A model generated the notes under the pieces. The model had not been told where the DNA came from and did no database searches. It saw only the letters and a list, made by a program, of their open reading frames with translations. This document shows, in pieces, positions 10,655-20,739 of a stretch of 64,000 nt of DNA. The position numbers and the translations under genes are program-made. Within the stretch, counting starts at the first letter, position 1; every line of letters begins with the position of its first letter. This stretch comes from Pohlia nutans (Eukaryota; Streptophyta; Bryopsida; Bryales; Mniaceae). Where the stretch lies: contig CM040091.1 in the NCBI GenBank assembly GCA_022496805.1, positions 13,196,336 through 13,260,335 of the forward strand, read 5' to 3'.

Positions 10655-11050
10655 GGAAAGAACAAACCTGATCTCCACCTGATCTCTCCACCTGATCGCT
10701 CCACCTGATCTCCGTCACCTCCACCGGCGCATCTGATCTCCGTCACCTGATCTCCGTCACCTCCACATCTGATCTCCTAATACCTGGCGCATCTGATCTC
10801 CTAACACCTCCACCGGCGCATCTGATCACCGTCACCTGATCTCCGTCATCTCCGCATCTGATCTCCTAACACCTGATCTCCGTCACCTCCACCGGCGCAT
10901 CCAAGCAGCAGCAAGCAAATCCAAGCATCCAAGCAGCAGCAAGCAAATCCAAGCATCCAAGCAGCAAGCACCGGCGCATCCAAGCAGACACCGGATCAGA
11001 CACCGGCAAAATCCAAGCAGCAAGCTGATCAGACACCAGCGCATCCACCG
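10655..11050. repeat. Two interleaved GC-rich minisatellites
   Basis: From about 10670 to 10900 the unit CTGATCTCCGTCACCTCCAC and shortened forms repeat many times, with CACCGGCGCAT spacers. From about 10903 to 11000 the unit CAAGCAGCAGCAAGCAAATC repeats. These give false open frames on both strands (the minus strand reads Cys/Leu-rich). The composition differs sharply from the AT-rich palindrome arrays on either side. Confidence 0.8.
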
Positions 11051-11076
11051 GCTTCCTGGTTTCCTGGTCAGCGGAG

Positions 11077-11334
11077 GTGGTGAAAACCCTGGCTTTTTGG
11101 TCAGCTTTTGAAGCGGAGTATAGTCAATCCGTTTTGCAGTCGAGATCACTCGATCAGTTGAAAGATGAGGTGAATAGGTTAAATGAAGCACTGAGGCAGG
11201 CTCAATCAGAGAAAGCAGCCATCGCCTCCAAATTTGAGAAGTTGACCACCATTTGCCGTTCTCAAAGACAAGAAATCCAGGACCTCAAGTCTCAGCTCCA
11301 TCCAGGATCGGCAAGGACCTCAAATTCAGTTTAG
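11077..11334 (+). pseudogene. Captured coiled-coil exon fragment
   Basis: An 85-aa open frame contains SLDQLKDEVNRLNEALRQAQ followed by KFEKLTTICRSQRQEIQDLK, a heptad-patterned coiled coil of plant-protein character. I do not recognise the parent gene. The frame ends at TAG (11332-11334); a GC-type donor (CAG|GCAAGT) follows at about 11390. With the GC-rich sequence upstream it resembles the 5' end of a host gene taken into the transposon. Confidence 0.45.
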
Positions 11335-11790
11335 CAGCAGCAGCAGAACTCAGCTTCGCGTGCCAGGGCATCGCAATCATTTGAGCAGGCAAGTAACTGA
11401 ACATATTTATATGTTTGTCCATTGTGTGTGTTCTCAAATTTCACTGCTGATCTATGGATGTCTTGTTTGTCTTACATAATATTAGTCAACTGTAAAACAA
11501 TGAAAAATCAAGTTTGCTTGTGAACAGATTTAGACTGTTATCCCCTAAGTGCTCAAATGGCCAGAAGTGGCTGCTTCCATATTTATAGAGAGCATTTAGG
11601 AAGCTTCAAGAAAGTGAAAATGTACCAATAGAAAGTAGAAATTTGCAAACAATGGAAAACATGTCTTGAAAGTTAGTACTATAATCAACTATTAGTTTCC
11701 GAAGTGGACGTTCTATTTGTAGCTTGAACGTTGTAGGTATGACCTTTTTTTAGTTAAGCTGCAATGCTGCTAAAGATTAGAACGACATTT
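11335..11790 (+). other. Non-coding spacer inside the transposon
   Basis: This AT-rich sequence follows the coiled-coil fragment and shows no frame, repeat or RNA gene that I can support. It may be intron sequence from the captured fragment. Confidence 0.4.
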
Positions 11791-11794
11791 TGTT

Positions 11795-13060
11795 TGAGGG
11801 GTTAGGCATATGCCTAATCCTCCCATATTATACTCTGTTTAGAAATTGTAAGAGTTGAGGGGTCAGGCATATGCCTAATCCTCCCATATTATACTCTGTT
11901 TAGAAATTGTAAGAGTTGAGGGGTCAGGCATATGCCTAATCCTCCCATATTATACTCTGTTTAGAAATTGTAAGAGTTGAGGGGTCAGGCATATGCCTAA
12001 TCCTCCCATATTATACTTTGTTTAGAAATTGTAAGAGTTGAGGGGTCAGGCATATGCCTAATCCTCCCATATTATACTATGTTTAGAAATTGTAAGAATT
12101 GAGGGGTTAGGCATATGCCTAATCCTCCCAAGTATTATTATGCTACATAATAAAGTATTAGTGGGTCAGGCACATGCCTAACCCTCTTGTAATTTATTTT
12201 TATTTCAAATTGCAAGAGTTTAGAGTTTCAGTATATGCCTACCTCTCTAATATTTTATTTATCTATAGAATACAAGAGTTCGGAGGTTAACATTTGTATA
12301 TCTCTCCCATAGACCCATATTATAAATTTATGTAGAATAAAATTGTTGAGGGGTTAGGCATACGCCTAACCGCTTATCACTATAATTTTTGTAAATTCCA
12401 ACTATTAAAGAGTTAAACATATGCACAACCTCCTATTACCTTGCATTTTGAAAATTAATTAAAAGGGATTAGGCACATGCCTAACCTTTATCACTCAATA
12501 TTGCAACAAATGATTTAAGTGATATGGGTTAGGCGTATACTAAACCACCGTCACTTGGTATTTTAACAACTAATTGAAGTGATAGGGGGTTAAGCGTATG
12601 TTTAACTCTTCCATATTTTATTCTACTATATAATTGAAGTGTTGGTGGGATAGACATATGCCTAACCCTCTAACATCTTATTTTGTTAAAGTTTTTAAAA
12701 GTTGGAAGGTTAAACTTATTCCTAACCCTTCAATATTCTAATTTGTTAGAAATTGTAAATGTTGAGGGGTTAGGCATATGCCTTACCCCCAGACATTTAT
12801 TTAAAAAAAAATTATAAATGTTTGGGGGATTGGGCATATGTGCAATTCCCATCACTTGCTAGTTTGGGTAATAATTGCAAGTGATAATGGAGGGAGGTTG
12901 GTTAGATATATGTTTAATCCTCCATCACTTGCAGTTTTAAAAATCAATAAAAGTGAGATGGGTTAAACATACATCTAACACCCCTTCACTTGGTATGGTA
13001 TCAAATAATTATAGTGATAGGGGGTTAGGCGTATGGCTAATCCCCGTCACTTAGTGCTCT
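11795..13060. repeat. Palindromic minisatellite, right block (61-bp period, about 20 units)
   Basis: Six units near 11801-12125 are almost identical, with an exact 61-bp period (cores at 11801, 11862, 11923 and so on). Each carries GAGGGGTCAGGCATATGCCT and a shared linker (CCCATATTATACTCTGTTTA). After 12125 the units diverge but keep the palindrome and roughly 60-bp spacing up to about 13040. The near-identical units imply recent local amplification. The array ends just before the transposase ORF. Confidence 0.9.
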
Positions 13061-13174
13061 ACATAATAATTGCAAGTGATTGGAGAGGGGGGAGGATTAG
13101 CTAATCTTACAATATTTTGTTTTTTCATTTGGGGACTTCATTCTAAACATGAGTTTGATTTAATCTGTTTTGTG

Positions 13175-16100
13175 ATGCAGCCATTTTGGAATGAGTGGAT
13201 TAAGAAGATGAGTTTTGTGGATTTGGCTTCTAGTTCACGTGGTCTCACAAGTCCTGGATTTATCTCAAATTTTCGAACGTCAGATGCATCTACAAACTTT
13301 TCTACACCAAATTCATCGGGAAACTATAAATATGTAGCACTTTTAGACATTGGAGGACTTGAAGTTGCTCGCGGTGTAGTTCAAGAACATGTTGTGGGAT
13401 GTATGGTTGGAGGACGTCCTGTTCGAGCAAGTGATGTAGTTGTACTAGTGCGAAGTGTGAAGGATGAGAATGCAAATGTGTATGAATTATACATGTCAAC
13501 AATGGGAGAGTGCATGGGCAAAGTTATCAGATGGCCTTGTTTCCAAACGAGGGAACTAAGGTTGATTTCATCTCCAAATGTCGATGGAGTTGAAATTCTT
13601 GAAAATACTCAAGTAGGAAATAGTGTAAATAGAAGTGCTGGAAGAGCGCAAGGATCATCTTTTGTGCATTCTATGGATGGATTGTCATCATCTCTTCCAA
13701 AGAGGTCATATGTTAGTGTACGTCGAAAGAAGAGATGTCCCGGGGGACCTCGCCAAATTGGAATGAGACGGGGAGAAAAGGTAACATTAGCTGCAATAGA
13801 AGAAGTGAAGCAAAGACCAATTTGCTCAAAACATTGCTTGGAGCCTATAAGTGCATTTGATATTTTATCTTTAAGATACCAAGCATGGGAAGATATAAGT
13901 TATGCAAAGCGGGCCATGTGGTTAGTAACTACACTACGAGCGTTTAAAGTAGCACGTCATGATTTGGAAATTGAATTCAAGTTTGAAACAAAGATCTCTG
14001 GGATGAAAGTTTGTAATAGTTGCTTTGCAGCAGCAATTGGATATTCAAGAAGGAGGATGAACAAAATCATGTCAAATATTCGAGAGAAAGATGTACACAA
14101 CCCCATCCACGGTAATACGGGCAACCAAAGGGAAGCGACACATATATCTATGGCAAGGGCAAAGTTTGAATCGTTTATCGAATGTTTTGGAGAAACTCAA
14201 CCCCATCGTCAAGTACGACGTAAGGCGGACGGTGAAATTGTTCCTGTGATTTGTTTACCTATGGGTGTTTTGCAGCACGAAGTTCTAACGGTTATAAATA
14301 CATCATTGTCCAAAATGGGTGAAAAAGAAATTGGACTGTCAACGTTTTCGAAGATGTGGAAGAAGGAGTTTACAAATGTGCATGTGCCAGAGGAGTCTAG
14401 ATTTTCAAAATGCCAACATTGTTGGGAATACAAGGAAAGTAGGCAGTCAATGCCTAATCAAGCCATGAGGGAAGCTGTACACGCAGCGTATCGCCTTTAT
14501 ATTGACTTGACGATTGAAGAAAGAAAGGCTTATAGTCGAGTAAGAGAAAAGGCTATTGCTAATCCTGAAGATAGCATGAGCATTATTATTGATGGCATGG
14601 ATCAAAATACAACATACGTGCCAAAATTCAAGCAGAACGTGAAGAATATTGAATCTCGGTATGTCAAGACACATTTATGTGGAATTCTGGTACATGGTAT
14701 AGGCCTATATTGCCATCTATGGATTGACTCTCATCATAAACATGACAGCAATCAAGTTGTAACGTCTATAATGAAGGTATTGCAAGATGTTCAACGCATT
14801 TGGAAGAAGTTGCCTCCTATTCTCCACATTCAAGCCGACAACTGTGAGAGAGAGAACAAGAATGTATACATGTTGGGCATGTGTGCTGCTCTAGTTGGCT
14901 TAGGATTTTTCAAAGAAATTCAATTATCTTTCCTGATTGTGGGTCATACACATGAGGATATTGACCAACGATTTAGCTCCATATCGTCCGCATTGAAGCT
15001 CAGAGATATAAACTCATTGAAAGAGTTGTTGCAAATAATTCAAGAAAAGCCGTCACGTTCCGAACCATTCATTCGGGCTGAACATTTGGAGCATGTTCAA
15101 GATTGGAAGAAGTTCATCTCTCCGCACTTGCGAAAAGATGCATTTGTTGGCATAAGCCAACCTCATCATTTTAGATTTCATGTACAAGAAGGTGAAGCAC
15201 ATGTACAATACAAACCATATGCAAGATCTCCATTGTGGTTGCCTCCTACTGGCTATGTTTGTTTTGAAACAATTCCTTCAATTCATTCAAAACCCGATTT
15301 GGCTGAAGTTTCTCAAGCAGATGACAGGGAATTGAAGGCACTAGAGGACTATATATTGCTAAAGGAACGGCAAATTCTAAGACAGACAAACGTGGAAAGA
15401 AACCTTGAAGCAATTGAAGAGACTTCAAAGCTGATCACGTATTTGAAAGAGTTTCCTAAGAGGGATCGGAGTATGGATGCATTATCACCATTTTGGCCAT
15501 TTGAAGATGAAGGCATAGAACAAAGTATTATGCTTTCAGTAGAGGAGACTACATCAAATGAAGCGATCGCAAGTGTTCTTCAATCTCTACCTCCAGTGAT
15601 GGTCCCAGATTTCTTTGGGCCTCGGTCCCAAAGACCTGTAGGCCATCGAGTACGACCAAGAAACAATAGTCATGGTAGAGTTACAAATGTAACTCAAAAT
15701 TTGCCGAATGCCTCATTGATACAATCAAATTCAGTGGTCCCCAATGCTTTTCCTCCATTCAATCCTAGTAAGGATGTTTCTATTGGAATGTTCGCCGCTT
15801 TGGAAACTACTGATGAAGATCGCAGCATTGGAATACCGTTTTTTATAGCAAAGGTGTTGAAGATGAGCCGACAAACATGTACTGATGGTACTGCAACTGT
15901 TATGTGGTATCAACCAAAAATGCATTTTGGTGTGCGGGACGAGACTGGGAAGTTTTTCAAACGGTATAGGAATTGCATAGAACGAGGATGGGAACCCTCT
16001 CGAGAAAGAAATGATTGTATTCCCATTCAATCAATCTTTATTGCGTGGAAAAATACAGTGGGATCTAAAAATTTAGTAACAATATTTGGCAATAGAACAG

Positions 16101-16210
16101 AGAAAGATATAAAGATTCCTACTGGTGAAAAAAATCATCTCTACAACCATTTAGAGATGATAAATTGGCAACATCAAGTTAGTATGGAGAACGACGTAGC
16201 CCAGATATAG
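13175..16210 (+). CDS. Putative transposase, DUF7869/RNase H-like (about 1011 aa)
   Basis: A single open frame has candidate ATGs at 13175 and 13208; the frame is open further 5' without an ATG. An acceptor-like CTGTTTTGTGATGCAG ends at 13180, so an upstream exon is possible. The middle holds a Cys pair (KVCNSCF) typical of this family. Then come three acidic positions spaced as in an RNase H-like nuclease: Asp in IIIDGMDQ (residue 473), Asp in IQADNCERENKN (555), and the HTHEDIDQ motif (594-598). This pattern, including FLIVGHTHEDIDQRFSSIS, is the signature of DUF7869-type proteins, which are abundant in repeats of algae, fungi and early plants. Catalysis of transposition is inferred from that pattern and the TIRs. 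It diverges from the two minus-strand ORFs. Confidence 0.8.
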   Translation: MQPFWNEWIKKMSFVDLASSSRGLTSPGFISNFRTSDASTNFSTPNSSGNYKYVALLDIGGLEVARGVVQEHVVGCMVGGRPVRASDVVVLVRSVKDENANVYELYMSTMGECMGKVIRWPCFQTRELRLISSPNVDGVEILENTQVGNSVNRSAGRAQGSSFVHSMDGLSSSLPKRSYVSVRRKKRCPGGPRQIGMRRGEKVTLAAIEEVKQRPICSKHCLEPISAFDILSLRYQAWEDISYAKRAMWLVTTLRAFKVARHDLEIEFKFETKISGMKVCNSCFAAAIGYSRRRMNKIMSNIREKDVHNPIHGNTGNQREATHISMARAKFESFIECFGETQPHRQVRRKADGEIVPVICLPMGVLQHEVLTVINTSLSKMGEKEIGLSTFSKMWKKEFTNVHVPEESRFSKCQHCWEYKESRQSMPNQAMREAVHAAYRLYIDLTIEERKAYSRVREKAIANPEDSMSIIIDGMDQNTTYVPKFKQNVKNIESRYVKTHLCGILVHGIGLYCHLWIDSHHKHDSNQVVTSIMKVLQDVQRIWKKLPPILHIQADNCERENKNVYMLGMCAALVGLGFFKEIQLSFLIVGHTHEDIDQRFSSISSALKLRDINSLKELLQIIQEKPSRSEPFIRAEHLEHVQDWKKFISPHLRKDAFVGISQPHHFRFHVQEGEAHVQYKPYARSPLWLPPTGYVCFETIPSIHSKPDLAEVSQADDRELKALEDYILLKERQILRQTNVERNLEAIEETSKLITYLKEFPKRDRSMDALSPFWPFEDEGIEQSIMLSVEETTSNEAIASVLQSLPPVMVPDFFGPRSQRPVGHRVRPRNNSHGRVTNVTQNLPNASLIQSNSVVPNAFPPFNPSKDVSIGMFAALETTDEDRSIGIPFFIAKVLKMSRQTCTDGTATVMWYQPKMHFGVRDETGKFFKRYRNCIERGWEPSRERNDCIPIQSIFIAWKNTVGSKNLVTIFGNRTEKDIKIPTGEKNHLYNHLEMINWQHQVSMENDVAQI

Positions 16211-16731
16211 GGAAAATAGAATTGCAATGTTTTATGGTATATGTTGTATGGTGGAAAAACAATCTTTTGCTTTAGTTTAATACATGGTGTGCATTTCTCA
16301 GTGTATTTTAGCAAGCTATTTTCAGTGTATTTTAGCAAACATGTTGAGGGGTTAGGCATACGCCTAACTATTTATCGGATTTTTTAAGGAGTTGTTGTAG
16401 AATAAGTAGTATAGATTGGTTGGATTTAGTGCCGTCTTTGCAATTAACTTATTGCAAAATCGACATAAAAACATGTAAAATTTAAAACACTCCAAAAACA
16501 TAAACCTAAACTTTAGAAACTCCAAAAAACAATTTAAAAAAACTTAAATAATTGCGTGGAAGACAATTTTTATATAATGAACCCCAATGTACTCTTTTAA
16601 CACAAAATTTGCCAATGGCTTAATTCAAGAATTACAATATTTTTTGGCATATATTTTCATAGCCTTTTTATGCTATTTTCACTCATCCAGTGTCCTATCA
16701 AAAATTCACAATGTGCAATTTTAGAGGGGCA
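16211..16731. other. 3' region of transposase and right subterminal sequence
   Basis: This holds one isolated palindrome copy (about 16340-16368, GGTTAGGCATACGCCTAAC), a short direct repeat (CAGTGTATTTTAGCAA at about 16300 and 16323), and AT-rich sequence. Near the end TGTGCAATTTT repeats the subterminal TGTGCAC motif imperfectly. Confidence 0.6.
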
Positions 16732-16757
16732 TGTGCACTTTTAACGAAATGGGTGTT
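16732..16757 (-). repeat. Right terminal inverted repeat
   Basis: This is the perfect reverse complement of 3449-3474. It is followed by TCAA, which matches the TCAA preceding the left end. Confidence 0.9.
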
Positions 16758-16789
16758 TCAATGCAAACTATATGCATATACATTATGAT

Positions 16790-18560
16790 CCTAGATCATA
16801 GAGGTAGAATGTAGGATATCATAACCAGTTAAGAAATAGCTCCTCACCAGTATTGAACGAGTTTCTCTGTGGTCATTGTTGGCGAGATAACCATTGTCAG
16901 GAGTCCTCTGAAAGGTTATCAACAGTGGGTACATTAGACATGTAGTAGTATGAAAACGTGGGACTGAAAACATCCTTAAGTCTGATTGATGACATTACAT
17001 GGCTGCAGATTTTCACTCATGCCTAGGATATAATTATTCAAAGGATTCAGAAACCATGTGAACCACTAACGTCATGTTACACGAATATTGATAAGTGTGT
17101 GAACCACTAACGTCATGTTTTATCCTTTAATGAATTCTCACCTGAAATACTGTGCTCTGAAATCGATTCGACAAGCCCTTTGTTGGTGATAGTACAAGGG
17201 TTTGTTGTTGAAGGACTTCATTTTCACACTCCATGTTCGGCAGTTTTTCTTCCATGTTCGCCAGTTTTGCTCAATGGGATAGTCAAGAACCCTTTTAATT
17301 GATTGTTTGCAAGGTATCTGAACAAGCCCCCAAGAAAAATGAAAGTCATGAAGGTTATGGCTCAATTCGTAAAACAAGCAACAAAAAATGATGCAAAAAA
17401 AAAGAAGAAAATCTTGTGTAAGAGTTTCAAAGATGTACAGAAATTGCAGAGAGGTTTAAGAAACAGTGGAGGGCCTGGAGAGAAGGATAGCTCATGATAT
17501 CATCAGGCAATGGTCCAATCAAATTACCAATTTCAAATCTTCTGCACTCCCAAATTCAACATTGATTAACCCTGTCATGACCAAGAATTCATGGTTTTAA
17601 AACGACAAATTCACTCATTCATATAATGAAAATTTTGATCCAGATAGGACCAAATTTTATATCACCAGAATTAGTATAGAACATTGCATGTGTTGACCAA
17701 AAGGATAAATAAATTTGAACAATAAAAAACTTCACATAAAACCGACTCAAAACTGCTACAAAACATGAAGCCATATTTGGTTGATTGGTTATGAAAGGGT
17801 TAATACCATATATCATATATGCCAACTGTTATTAATTCCTTTTTGGAATTTGTAGAGTTTTGAAGGAGCACCAAAAGCTTGAAAGACAAGGTTATCATGA
17901 ACAGGAAATAGCGAGTTTATATACACTCAAAATGTACCCAAAAGTGACGTAAATATAAATATTTATTGCACAAGATGTACACAATAAGAACCCACAGCAT
18001 TGTACGTGTGTCCCTTTTGGGTATTACTTATAAACAATACTCCCTCTGCCCAGAAATCAACTTAACGCTTTTTTCTTTTTAACTTGCTTAAAAAACAGCC
18101 ATCTGAGTAACCAGAAAATGTTCCATCATAACTACATGTAGTTTTTGTGTCACTGTTATTATCAGCCCTGTTTTAAGTGGACTTACGTTTGAAGTATAAA
18201 ATAGAAGACAATTGTATCGGAAAAAAAATACAAGAAACTAAGACCATTATTTCTGAAGAGAGGGAGTACTATATTCATGGAATGTCCAAATAACGTGTAC
18301 ATACTAATGTGCTGGAATCCACTTTCCTTTCCGATAGGACCCAATAAAAATAATTTATATTTGATAATAATAAATATGCTGTGAGTGGCGATTATGGGTG
18401 CACGTAGCTTAGTTGTGTTAGCAACCTGGCAAAAATCATAATCTATGAGAAGAGGACACCAGTAAAGGACTCACATTGTCTAAAGAGAGCCCATCGATGC
18501 ATTCAACCATGTAGGAAATGGTTGTGGATCAAACTGGTTGTGGCTTAAATCACTGTCAAA
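16790..18560 (-). pseudogene. Possible LRR receptor-like protein remnants
   Basis: Two minus-strand stretches resemble leucine-rich repeats: about 17465-17555 reads EIGNLIGPLPDDIMSYPSLQ, and about 18490-18560 reads SDLSHNQFDPQPFPTWLNAS. Both are short and isolated, and no kinase domain is visible. The sequence in between has stops in every frame and holds an AT-rich spacer and a MITE. The identification is tentative. Confidence 0.35.
18040..18266. mobile_element. Stowaway-like MITE (227 bp)
   Basis: The left end CTCCCTCTGCCCAGAAAT is inverted at the right end (ATTTCTGAAGAGAGGGAG). TA flanks both sides (18038-18039 and 18267-18268). This is the classic plant Tc1/mariner-derived Stowaway terminus and TA target. 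The element is non-coding. Confidence 0.8.
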
Positions 18561-18686
18561 ACACCACCGTGAGAATGGTCAATCTTAAAACCGATTAATT
18601 TTTTACTAAGTTAAAACTCTAAACATTTATTTTTTTCCAAGGAAAATTTTCAGCTTCATAACTTCTTTTAAGATATTTCTTCATAC

Positions 18687-19398
18687 CTGCTTATAACAAC
18701 TTTGACGTTTCCCATCTGCGGTTTCAATGGTGAATTTGGTGGAGAAAATACTAGCAAGCTTCGCTCCATATCAATTTCAACCTTCAATGGTCCTAGTCAA
18801 GAGATGCCCGAAGATCATCTCGGGAACGTTAACACCATGTGGATCTCAACAGGAACACTGTCCCCATTACTATAAACGCTGCTAAAATTCTCGTTAATAT
18901 CGATCTTGAATTGCAGCCAAAAAGCAAAAAATCACTGAATCACTATTTCTGAGAAATTCTTTGAATGTCTTCCACAACCTCCGACCTAACAAACAGAGAG
19001 TACTATGGTAGATGCAACCAAAGGCGTCTAACTAACCTTCACGGTGTCCATGGAAGGATCGCGCTGCTTGACCAAGAGTTCGTCAAAATAGCCCGGGAAC
19101 AAACCTAACAGTCTGATTGACCATTTTTTCGTCATCGTACACCCAAAGCGTTTGAGTGTGCTTCCCAATACTTCCAACAGAAGCGTCGGGCCTCAAGAGA
19201 ATATGCTCAAGCTGCGTTTTGTTTGATACGTCTCCTCGATGAACTTGTTAGCGTGAGGGTCACGCTAGGGCAGATCTTGACAACCTTCTCTTGTACGACA
19301 TGGACGTTGAAGCCAGAGCTCGACTGAAGCGAAACTTTCTTAACCTCCGGAACCCTCGCCACTTTCTCTCCAGCGGGCTTCGATTTCGATACCTGCAT
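18687..19398 (-). pseudogene. DNA topoisomerase II N-terminal pseudogene
   Basis: Two minus-strand blocks match the GHKL ATPase region of eukaryotic/plant TOP2. Block 19398-19037 starts with an ATG, includes NKFIEETYQ, then in a shifted frame KTQLEHILLRPD, then GSIGKHTQTLWVYDDEKMVN, and ends KQRDPSMDTVKV before a GTTAGT donor. Block about 18910-18687 reads YSNGDSVPVEIH, EMIFGHLLT, GAKLASIFSTKFTIETADGK and ends at a GTATGA donor. Defects are clear: a 1-bp shift after YQ, loss of the segment around the conserved IFDEILVNAADN (the ATP-binding Asn region is reduced to FDELLV), and stops and frame changes in the second block. Splice sites survive, so this is a DNA-level duplicate rather than a processed copy. 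Confidence 0.8.
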
Positions 19399-20739
19399 TC
19401 CAGTGATACTATACTTAACGATGACTCATACCTTTCTGCTAGAGTAATGCAAGGAATCCTAAAACAAAAGCGTTGAGACAGAAGAAACTGCAACAACAAA
19501 CAACATGGAGAAGAGCGACCATTAAAAAGAAACGCAGCAAAACAACCACGCACCTGAGCGGAGTGGAAGAGAAAGCCGAAACAAAGGAAACTGAGCTGAA
19601 TGGGAGAGGACGACAATGAGCGAATGGGCAGAGAGCGGCGTCGAAGAGGACGCCGTAGCTGTTGGCGGGTTTGACGCTCCCGCGCCAGACGCTAAGCTGG
19701 GAGGCGCGAGGTTTCAACGCATAGGCTTGGAATATGGGCCTGTTAGTGACGGTTTAACAGGGCTGCGGGCCCGCACCTACCCTAAAACTGCGTGCATTTT
19801 TGGACCAGCCTGGGTGGTGTAAGCAGTCATTACAGCGCTTTATCTTCCTTGGATCCCAATTTTGGAGTTCCGCCCTGTACGCATCTTCGACTTAATTGGC
19901 ATGGTTAATCCAACCACATGCACGATTTATGATGCCCCAAGAAACTGAATATTAAAGCCTTTTCGGTCAGAATTGTAATAATAAGTCCATGACTTTAGGA
20001 AGCAAACTTCTTGAAAAAGCAGGAATCCTATGAGCGACCACTGGGCAGTCTACGCTCTTGGATTTAGAAAATCACAAAAAATTCTAGCCATAGCCAAAAA
20101 AATGTTTTTTTGGGGGGATGCCTTTGCAGAAGCTTTGCAAAGCATCCAAAAATAATAAACTTTTTCTTTCACAGACCTAACCATGCAAACCTGAAATTTG
20201 GACGAAAATTGGCACCCCTACCTTACAGTGTAGTTTCAATCAAGGTTACTATAGTAAATCTCACCATCCATGGAAAAACTAAAGTGGCTAAAAATAGTAA
20301 TTTTGAATCCTATATTATCGAATGCAGTAAAACAATAAAACCCGATTGCTGAGTGATTTAGAAAAGCCACCCCAGGTTCTATTTTTAACCAGTTTTGTTT
20401 TTCCACGGAGGGTGAGAAATGATGTTGTGTTGAGTCACTCACTTTCCTGATGCAGTTCAGAGACTCATCAGTGTGAACAAGGATCAGGAAAAAACTGAAA
20501 CGCAGCAGTGTGAACACGAAATAGTGGTCACAACAATTTCAAGTGTAATCGGTTATCCTCTTCCATCTTAGGGCAGCCTCACTTTCCCGGAAACCCTAAT
20601 TCCTAAAACCCGAAACCTCTCACATCTCGGGAGCTTCTGGCGGACCCGGACACACATTTTTCGGCAGCATTTCATTTCATTTCATCGACAGCCTTCAGTT
20701 TCTCGATTGCACAGGGTTTCAATTTTTGTTGTGGTGAAA
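19399..20739. other. Intergenic region between TOP2 pseudogene and NIP7
   Basis: 19400-19830 is relatively GC-rich and may be the old promoter region of the TOP2 copy. 19830-20540 is AT-rich with no recognisable gene. 20540-20739 rises in GC and is the probable promoter and 5' leader of NIP7; no clear TATA box was identified. Confidence 0.45.

Larger units (their letters stand above)
3449..16757. mobile_element. 13.3 kb DNA transposon with 26-bp perfect TIRs, ParB-like and DUF7869-like genes
   Basis: The left end (3449-3474) starts AACACCCATTTCGTTAAAAG and continues TGCACA. The exact reverse complement lies at 16732-16757. The flanking bases are TCAA on both sides (3445-3448 and 16758-16761), consistent with a 4-bp target-site duplication; a 27-bp TIR with a 2-bp CA duplication fits equally well. 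Just inside the left TIR the motif TGTGCACTTT recurs in inverted orientation (3481-3490). The element contains two overlapping minus-strand ORFs, one divergent plus-strand ORF, arrays of a palindromic repeat restricted to its interior, and host-exon-like fragments. The long open ORFs and perfect TIRs suggest fairly recent activity. I cannot assign it to a named superfamily. Confidence 0.85.

Noticed and set aside
10452..11191. Several overlapping open frames on the minus strand
   Set aside because: They are translations of GC-rich minisatellites (Leu/Cys-rich repeats) without domain features.
11795..13060. Telomere-like repeats (GTTAGG words)
   Set aside because: The TTAGG word is part of a 20-bp palindrome with a 61-bp period, not a short tandem telomeric repeat.
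11795..13060. CRISPR-like array
   Set aside because: The units are palindromic with AT-rich, similar linkers rather than unique spacers, and the context is a plant nuclear transposon.
13070..13174. N-terminal extension of the transposase frame
   Set aside because: It has no ATG and reads through the last palindrome unit and a pyrimidine-rich acceptor-like stretch, so I started at ATG 13175.
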